A stretch of DNA of 19,162 nucleotides from an uncultured Collinsella sp. (lineage in GTDB: Bacteria > Actinomycetota > Coriobacteriia > Coriobacteriales > Coriobacteriaceae), in assembly GCA_900549135.1 (NCBI GenBank), contig URNI01000031.1, positions 1 to 19,162 of the forward strand, written 5' to 3'. Below are positions 14,997 through 19,162 of the stretch, one piece after another. The first letter of the stretch is position 1; each line of letters opens with the position of its first letter. A program made the translations under genes and the position numbers. The notes beneath the pieces were generated by a model that saw nothing but the letters and a program-made list of their open reading frames with translations, did not search any database and was not told the DNA's origin.

Positions 14997-15980
14997 ATGT
15001 ACGAGATCGACCTTAACCTCCCTAAGCAGATCGTCGCTGATGTCCTGTCCAACCACGAGATCCACAGCGTCGCCTTCGTCGGCTGCGGTGCTTCCATGTC
15101 CGACCTTTACCCCGCCAAGTACTTCCTGGCCAACAACACGGACAAGCTGAACGTTCAGATCTTCACCGCTAACGAGTTCAACTACGACACGCCTTCCTGG
15201 GTCAACGAGCACACCTTCGTGATCACCTGCTCCCTCGGTGGCTCCACGCCCGAGACCGTCGAGGCCAACAAGACCGCCAAGAAGCACAACTGCCCGGTCG
15301 TCTCCCTCACCAACAAGGCTGGCTCCGCTCTGACCGTCGACGCTGACTACGTCATCGTTCACGGCTTCCACGCCAACTTCGCTGCCAAGTGCGAGAAGCC
15401 CGGCTACGCCATCGCTCTTGCTGTCGAGATCCTTCAGCAGACCGAGGGCTATGACCACTACGAGGACATGATCACCGGCCTCACCAACGTCTTCGAGCTC
15501 TGCGAGAACGCCGCTCAGCACTGCAAGAAGCTCGCCAAGAAGTTCGCCGAGGACTTCAAGGACGACAAGATGATCTACTTCATGGCTTCCGGTGCCTCCG
15601 AGAAGATGGCTTATTCTCACGCCGCCTTCCTGTTCACCGAGATGCAGTGGATTGACGCCGCCGCCTACAACACCGGCGAGTACTTCCACGGCCCGTTCGA
15701 GGTTTCCACCGAGGGTAAGCCCTACGTCTTCTTCATGTCCGATGGCGCTACCCGTCCGATGGACGCTCGCGCCCTCACCTTCCTTGAGCGCATGGGCGCC
15801 AAGGTCGCTCTGATCGACTCCAAGGACTACGGCCTGGCTGACGCCGTGCCCGCGAGCGTTGTCACCTACTTCAACCCGCTGCTGCACCTCGCCGTTATGC
15901 GCGAGTATGGCAACCAGATCGCCGAGGCCCGTCAGCACCCGCTGACCATGCGTCGCTACATGTGGAAGCTTTCCTACTAA
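14997..15980 (+). CDS. SIS-domain sugar-phosphate deglycase, FrlB/GfrE/GfrF-like (second copy)
   Basis: Protein of 327 residues, paralogous to the product of 9540-10532. Both have LQQTEGY or LTQQTEGY, FHGPFE and the end RRYMWKL-S/E-Y. The phosphosugar loop is FVGCGASMSDLYPAKYF, with CSLGGSTPETVEA in the first SIS domain. E215 (TEMQW) and H231 (GEYFHGPFE) are 16 residues apart, nearly the same numbers as the catalytic Glu214/His230 that I recall for FraB. The ATG at 14997 follows AAAGGA by 9 bases; the ATG at 14988 is too close to it. The gene lies directly downstream of the PTS genes and ends at a strong terminator, so it would act on the 6-phosphate that the PTS makes. Confidence 0.87.
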   Translation: MYEIDLNLPKQIVADVLSNHEIHSVAFVGCGASMSDLYPAKYFLANNTDKLNVQIFTANEFNYDTPSWVNEHTFVITCSLGGSTPETVEANKTAKKHNCPVVSLTNKAGSALTVDADYVIVHGFHANFAAKCEKPGYAIALAVEILQQTEGYDHYEDMITGLTNVFELCENAAQHCKKLAKKFAEDFKDDKMIYFMASGASEKMAYSHAAFLFTEMQWIDAAAYNTGEYFHGPFEVSTEGKPYVFFMSDGATRPMDARALTFLERMGAKVALIDSKDYGLADAVPASVVTYFNPLLHLAVMREYGNQIAEARQHPLTMRRYMWKLSY

Positions 15981-16014
15981 TCACAAGTAAGTAGACCTTA
16001 CGGGTTGATTGAGA

Positions 16015-16045
16015 GGGGATGGGGTTTGCGCCCCGTCCCCTTTTT
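16015..16045 (+). terminator. Strong intrinsic terminator ending the PTS-SIS operon
   Basis: GGGGATGGGG (16015-16024) pairs with CCCCGTCCCC (16031-16040) with one T-G wobble around a 6-base loop, followed by five Ts. It lies 35 bases after the SIS stop. Confidence 0.9.
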
Positions 16046-16080
16046 GCTCTGGGGAGAGCGTGTCTGTCGCGTCGCAAAGC

Positions 16081-16127
16081 CCCAGATAAAACCTACCAAA
16101 ATAAACCTGTCCCTTTTTGGCAGGTGG
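16081..16127 (+). repeat. Dispersed short repeat B, copy before the HAD gene
   Basis: It starts CCCAGATAAAACC and can fold with CCTACCAAAA pairing to TTTTGGCAGG (one A-C mismatch). It closely matches 18216-18263 and, reversed, 8577-8613. Its right end GGTGGGAGG merges into the ribosome site of the HAD gene. Confidence 0.8.
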
Positions 16128-16139
16128 GAGGAGATGCGT

Positions 16140-16769
16140 ATGATCAAGGCAGTGCTGTTTGATATGGACGGCGTGCTGGTCGATACCGAGTGGTTCTACA
16201 ACCGTCGCCGCGTGGCGTTTATGGAAGAGAAGGGGTTTCACTTTGACGAGATCCCCGATCTTTCGGGGTCTAACGAGCCTGCCATTTGGGAGGCGCTGGT
16301 GCCCGACGATGTTGAGCTGCGCGAGCGCCTGCGCGTGGAGTACAAGCAGGTCTACAGCCCGGACCATCCCGTTCCGTATTCCGAGCTTCTCAACGAGCAG
16401 ACGGAGCCGGTGATGCGTGAGCTACACGAGCACGGCGTGAAGTGCGCCATCGCGAGCTCGTCCTATCGCGAGTTGATCGACGAGCTGGTGGAGATTGCCG
16501 GTATCGCCGGCGTGCTGGACTACACCATCAGCGGTCACGAGTGCAGTGCGTTTAAACCCGACCCCGAGATCTACCTGCGTGCCATGGAGGCGCTGGGTGT
16601 AGAGCCTGCCGAGTGCCTGGTTATCGAGGACTCGCCTTTGGGCATCGAGGCCGGCAAGCGCTCCGGCGCCCGCGTCCTGGCACTGCGTCCGAACGAGGGC
16701 GTCAACCTCGATCAATCGCGAGCCGATGCCGTTATTGATAATCTGACCGACATTTTGGCCGCTTTGTAG
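16140..16769 (+). CDS. HAD-family phosphatase, beta-phosphoglucomutase-like
   Basis: Cytoplasmic haloacid-dehalogenase-type phosphatase of 209 residues, subfamily IA. It has the nucleophile/acid pair D8 and D10 in VLFDMDGVLVD, motif II serine in CAIASSSYRE, the lysine in FKPDPEIY, and the acidic motif VIEDSPLGIEAGKRSGA. Relatives dephosphorylate small sugar phosphates or interconvert glucose phosphates. The ATG at 16140 lies 6 bases after GGGAGGAG (16126-16133). A longer frame reaches 16005, but that part is only translated terminator and repeat. A terminator separates it from the SIS operon, so its link to the pathway is uncertain. Confidence 0.86.
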   Translation: MIKAVLFDMDGVLVDTEWFYNRRRVAFMEEKGFHFDEIPDLSGSNEPAIWEALVPDDVELRERLRVEYKQVYSPDHPVPYSELLNEQTEPVMRELHEHGVKCAIASSSYRELIDELVEIAGIAGVLDYTISGHECSAFKPDPEIYLRAMEALGVEPAECLVIEDSPLGIEAGKRSGARVLALRPNEGVNLDQSRADAVIDNLTDILAAL

Positions 16770-16826
16770 TGTCAATCCGCCGCGAGAAGCACGGGTTCAA
16801 ACGTTTTTTGCGGTGGACTGGCTCAA

Positions 16827-16866
16827 TTTGGTTTCGATTTTGATCCGTTTGGCTTCGATTCGGACT
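16827..16866. repeat. Two-copy 21-base tandem repeat
   Basis: TTTGGTTTCGATTTTGATCCG is followed by the diverged unit TTTGGCTTCGATTCGGACT. It directly abuts the left end of the inverted-repeat element at 16867. Confidence 0.55.
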
Positions 16867-16985
16867 AAGTGAGTAGACTTTTTGGCGCAGGCCGAGCACA
16901 AAACATATCTTCCTTTGTAAAACCGCAGGTCACAGGGGTGGCGGTTTTGGGTGTGCTCTGCAGGTCGCGTAAAGTCTACTCACTT
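16867..16985. repeat. 119-base element with perfect 15-bp terminal inverted repeats
   Basis: AAGTGAGTAGACTTT (16867-16881) and AAAGTCTACTCACTT (16971-16985) are exact inverted repeats. Nested inside, GAGCACA (16894-16900) pairs with TGTGCTC (16952-16958), and AAAACCGC (16919-16926) with GCGGTTTT (16941-16948). The shape fits a miniature transposable element or a long structured RNA. I see no clear target-site duplication and no coding potential. A degraded relative of the end sequence, AAGTAAGTAGACCTT, occurs at 15985-15999. Confidence 0.75.
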
Positions 16986-17047
16986 GTACTTTGGGCCTTT
17001 GGTCGTGGGGGTTGCTGGTCCCGTTTTGGTCGTCGAGAGAGGGCGAA

Positions 17048-17079
17048 TTGAAGCGCCTCTTCTCGCTCCATGCTACAAT
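17048..17079 (+). promoter_or_regulatory. Probable promoter of the YitT-family gene
   Basis: TGCTACAAT gives an extended -10 (TG at 17071-17072, TACAAT at 17074-17079). TTGAAG (17048-17053) is a possible -35 with a long 20-base spacer. The start codon is 46 bases downstream of the -10. Confidence 0.5.
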
Positions 17080-17124
17080 CGCGGGCACGCCCCACAACTA
17101 TATCTGCCTTCGAAAGGAGCCTAC

Positions 17125-18132
17125 GTGGCGAACGCCATCGATCAGCTCACGGACCGCGTGCTCGTGCTCGGCCGCCTCACCATCGTCCGCCGTGCCATTA
17201 CCGCTGTGGCGGTCACCATTTCCGCCGTTCTCCAGACATTTCTGATCCAGGCGTTCATTCAGCCCGCCGACCTGCTTCCGAGCGGTCTTACCGGCGTCGC
17301 GGTCCTACTCGATCGCGTTACCTCGCTGGGTGGCGTTCATATCGACATCTCGCTCGGCATGCTCGCGCTCAACATCCCCGTGGCGCTCCTATGTTGGAGC
17401 GGCATTAGCAAGCGCTTCGTCATCTTCTCGATGATGCAGGTCGTGCTCTCATCGCTGTTCCTCAACGTCTTTCACTTCGCGCCGTTTTTGGGCGACAAGA
17501 TCATGCTCATCATTTTTGGCGGCGTGGTCTCGGGTCTGGGCGCTGCCATCGCGCTTAAATCCGGCGCATCCACCGGCGGCACCGACTTTATCGCGCTGTG
17601 GGTTTCCAACCACACGGGCAAGACCATCTGGGGCGTCATCTTTGGTTTCAACTGCTTTATCCTGGCGATCTTTGGCTTTATGTTTGGCTGGGACAAGGCG
17701 GCGTATTCCATCGTGTTCCAGTTTATTTCGACCAAGACTATCGACAGTTTCTATCGTCGCTACGATCGCGTGACGCTGCAGATCACGACGCGTAAGGCAG
17801 ACGAGGTCATGACTGCCTACGTAAACCATTTTCAGCACGGCATTAGCTGCGCCGAGGTCGTCGGCGGATATAGCCGCGAAAAGATGTACCTGCTGAACAC
17901 CGTTGTCTCGACCTACGAGAGTCAGGACATTATCAAGCTGGTGTGCGACGTTGATCCCGGCGCCGTGATCAACGTGTTCCACACGCTCAACTTTGTGGGC
18001 GGCTGGTGGGGTGGTCATGTCGACGAGCCCATGCCCACGGCCGTTCCCGATCCCGACAAGCCCGCACGCATGGCCAGCAGGCAGGCGCGCCTCAGCGAAC
18101 AGGACAGCCTGCAGCAGGACGACGGCAAGTAG
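17125..18132 (+). CDS. YitT-family membrane protein (DUF161/DUF2179)
   Basis: Membrane protein of 335 residues. An N-terminal block of about five hydrophobic helices includes ALKSGASTGGTDFIALWVSNHTGKTIWGVIFGFN, the family's most conserved stretch. A soluble C-terminal DUF2179 domain (about residues 225-305) follows: RVTLQITTRKADEVMTAYVNHFQHGISCAEVVGGYS and VVSTYESQDIIKLVCDVDPGAVINVF. Family function is poorly known. A polar tail of about 35 residues ends the protein. The GTG at 17125 is chosen because AAAGGAG (17114-17119 area) lies about 5 bases upstream; the frame extends further left but only through the inverted-repeat region. Confidence 0.9.
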   Translation: MANAIDQLTDRVLVLGRLTIVRRAITAVAVTISAVLQTFLIQAFIQPADLLPSGLTGVAVLLDRVTSLGGVHIDISLGMLALNIPVALLCWSGISKRFVIFSMMQVVLSSLFLNVFHFAPFLGDKIMLIIFGGVVSGLGAAIALKSGASTGGTDFIALWVSNHTGKTIWGVIFGFNCFILAIFGFMFGWDKAAYSIVFQFISTKTIDSFYRRYDRVTLQITTRKADEVMTAYVNHFQHGISCAEVVGGYSREKMYLLNTVVSTYESQDIIKLVCDVDPGAVINVFHTLNFVGGWWGGHVDEPMPTAVPDPDKPARMASRQARLSEQDSLQQDDGK

Positions 18133-18172
18133 AGTATTGGCATTTTGCCGGTCCTGCGCAACCCATCCGAAC

Positions 18173-18214
18173 GAGCCCCCCGAAAGCCCCGTTGCTTTCG
18201 AGAGGCTCTCGTTT
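18173..18214 (+). terminator. Likely terminator after the YitT-family gene
   Basis: CGAAAGC (18181-18187) pairs with GCTTTCG (18194-18200), and GAGCC (18173-18177) with GGCTC (18204-18208), with an internal mismatch. The T-run is short (GTTT), so termination may be partial. Confidence 0.5.
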
Positions 18215-18215
18215 G

Positions 18216-18263
18216 CCCAGATAAAACCTACCAAAATGAAGCTGTCGCTTTTTGGTAGGGAGG
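18216..18263 (+). repeat. Dispersed short repeat B, copy before the second GntR gene
   Basis: It begins CCCAGATAAAACC like the copy at 16081. CCTACCAAAA pairs perfectly with TTTTGGTAGG, and the loop region AAGC-TGTC-GCTT extends the stem. Compared with the other copies, two C-to-G changes in the loop (AAGCTGTCGC for AACCTGTCCC) create this extra pairing. Confidence 0.8.
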
Positions 18264-18299
18264 GTGTATCGTTTTATCATTATGAGGTAATATGAAACT

Positions 18300-18316
18300 A
18301 GACGTTATATACGTAT
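18300..18316 (+). promoter_or_regulatory. Operator candidate before the second GntR gene, regulon site 3
   Basis: AGACGTTATA (18300-18309) is identical to the site over the PTS promoter; reversed, GTATATAACG also matches the EamA promoter site. It lies 43 bases before the GntR start, suggesting that this regulator controls itself. Just downstream is a tandem ATTTCGAT pair (18322-18337). Confidence 0.5.
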
Positions 18317-18351
18317 TAGTTATTTCGATATTTCGATAAGAGTGATTAGAT

Positions 18352-19071
18352 ATGCCTGCGCCCAAAAATGCACCGCTTTACCAGCAGATTTACGACGAAA
18401 TCAAGGATGCGATCGAGAAAGGTGTTTATGCACCCAAGGAGCGTATTCCGTCCGAGCTTGAGCTAGCCGAGCAGTACGACGTGAGCCGCATTACGGTGCG
18501 CCGCGCCGTCGAGGAGCTGTGCTCCGATGGCTACCTGGTTAAGCAGCAGGGCCGTGGCACCTTTGTCTCCACGCCGCACATCAATCGCCAGTTTCACGCC
18601 TCGACGTTGCAGACGTTTACCGCGCTGTGTGCCGGCAACGGCATGAAGGCCGGTGCGCACGTGATCGATCGCCAGATCGTTCCGGCGCGCCAAAACGAGA
18701 TGGAGTTCTTTGGCCTGCAGAAGGATGCGCTGCTGCTGCATATCAAGCGCGTGCGTACGGCCGACGGCGAGCCCATCTTTGAGGAGAACATCTTTGTGCC
18801 GTTTGATGCCTACCGCGAGCTGTTGACGGCCGATCTTGAGGACAAGTCTATTTTTGCCGAGGTCGAGCGTGTTGGCGGAATCCCGATTGTCTCGGTTGGC
18901 TACCGTACGGTCGAGGCCGTTCGAGCTAACGCCGAGCAGGCGGCCGAGCTGGGCATTGCTCCGCACGATCCGCTGCTCAACCTGCGTGCCGGCTTCACGG
19001 GCCCCAATGGCGAGCCGGTCCTGATGGGTAAGCAGTACTACGTGGGATCGCGTTACGTTATGGTCATGTAG
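18352..19071 (+). CDS. GntR-family (HutC subfamily) transcription regulator, UTRA domain (second copy)
   Basis: DNA-binding regulator of 239 residues. The winged helix-turn-helix spans about residues 8-75 (PLYQQIYDEIKDAIEKGVY, RIPSELELAEQYDVSRITVRRAV, LVKQQGRGTFVSTP). The UTRA effector domain follows (about 95-235; ADGEPIFEENIFVPF, LLNLRAGFTGPNGEPVLMGKQYYVGSRYVM). Family members respond to sugar phosphates or similar small molecules. Its upstream region shares a 10-base motif with the PTS promoter and a one-base variant with the EamA promoter, so it is the best candidate regulator of those genes (inference). The ribosome site before the ATG is weak. It is distinct in sequence from the GntR protein encoded at 8612-9334. 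Confidence 0.94.
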   Translation: MPAPKNAPLYQQIYDEIKDAIEKGVYAPKERIPSELELAEQYDVSRITVRRAVEELCSDGYLVKQQGRGTFVSTPHINRQFHASTLQTFTALCAGNGMKAGAHVIDRQIVPARQNEMEFFGLQKDALLLHIKRVRTADGEPIFEENIFVPFDAYRELLTADLEDKSIFAEVERVGGIPIVSVGYRTVEAVRANAEQAAELGIAPHDPLLNLRAGFTGPNGEPVLMGKQYYVGSRYVMVM

Positions 19072-19075
19072 GGTT

Positions 19076-19162
19076 GGTTCCGCCGTTCTGACGAACGGCG
19101 GACCGGTCGACGCTGCAAACGCCCCTAAGCGGCAATCTGACGTTCAATCGTCGGTCGCGTAC
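19076..19162 (+). repeat. Dispersed hairpin repeat A, copy 3, with leading short hairpin, cut by the window edge
   Basis: A short hairpin GGTTCCGCCGTTC-TGAC-GAACGGCGGACC (19076-19104, one bulged base) comes 4 bases after the GntR stop, and repeat A begins at 19105. The 58 bases present match copy 1 at 50 positions without gaps. Five of the eight differences fall in the outer arm (CTAAGC instead of CATTTG). The window ends exactly at the end of the apical stem's left arm (GCGTAC). Confidence 0.85.

Larger units (their letters stand above)
16770..17124. other. 355-base gap holding a tandem repeat, a long inverted repeat and a promoter
   Basis: No credible gene. After the HAD stop, TCCGCCGC and GCGGTGGA could form a weak stem but no proper terminator follows. 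Then come a 21-base tandem repeat (16827-16866), the 119-base inverted-repeat element (16867-16985) and a likely promoter (17048-17079) for the YitT gene. Confidence 0.65.

Noticed and set aside
16005..16139. A 45-residue N-terminal extension of the HAD protein
   Set aside because: It only translates the operon terminator and repeat B; the HAD motif starts at the ATG at 16140, which has an ideal ribosome site.
16867..16985. Insertion sequence or CRISPR-type array
   Set aside because: There is no transposase frame and no regularly spaced repeat-spacer pattern; only a single pair of inverted ends.
16951..17124. A 58-residue N-terminal extension of the YitT-family protein
   Set aside because: It covers the inverted-repeat element and the promoter; the GTG at 17125 has a good ribosome site and begins the family-like sequence.

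Overview
The window looks like chromosomal DNA from a Coriobacteriia gut actinobacterium, most likely Collinsella. This rests on the high GC content, strong Shine-Dalgarno sites, GntR/HutC regulators, mannose-family PTS genes and Amadori-sugar deglycase genes; no rRNA or marker gene is present to prove it. All genes are on the + strand except one GntR regulator.

Region 1 (1-8590) is mostly housekeeping: the C-terminal part of an ABC exporter, endonuclease III (nth), transcription-repair coupling factor (mfd), a PAP2 membrane phosphatase, a threonine-aldolase-like PLP enzyme and a GNAT acetyltransferase. Region 2 (8612-16769) is an accessory sugar locus: a leftward GntR/UTRA regulator, a divergent SIS-domain deglycase-like gene, an EamA transporter, a mannose-family PTS (EIIA-EIIB fusion, EIIC, EIID), a second SIS gene ending at a strong terminator, and a HAD phosphatase. 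Region 3 (16770-19162) holds a long inverted repeat, a YitT-family membrane protein, a second GntR/UTRA regulator and part of a dispersed repeat.

The gene set of region 2 (EIIA, B, C and D plus two SIS deglycases) matches the Salmonella gfrABCDEF system for fructoselysine and glucoselysine. The model is that the PTS imports an Amadori or Heyns compound as its 6-phosphate and the two SIS enzymes split it into an amino acid and a hexose 6-phosphate. The EamA protein may export the amino acid. Both SIS proteins keep a Glu/His pair spaced 16 residues apart, as expected for this enzyme family. The gene order, the EIIA-EIIB fusion, the GntR control and the EamA gene differ from Salmonella.

Two operator-like motifs divide the locus. 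One (TGTATnTAACTTGTATGC, two copies) lies between the first GntR gene and the first SIS gene. The other (AGACGTTATA or a close variant) lies before the EamA gene, the PTS operon and the second GntR gene, which suggests one regulon.

The window also carries several small structured repeats. The best is a roughly 115-nt hairpin family with three copies, each just after a stop codon and in the same orientation. Its outer arms differ between copies but keep pairing through compensatory changes. A second family of about 40-50 nt also has three copies, and a single 119-nt element has perfect 15-bp terminal inverted repeats. I found no tRNA, rRNA, CRISPR array or transposase gene.
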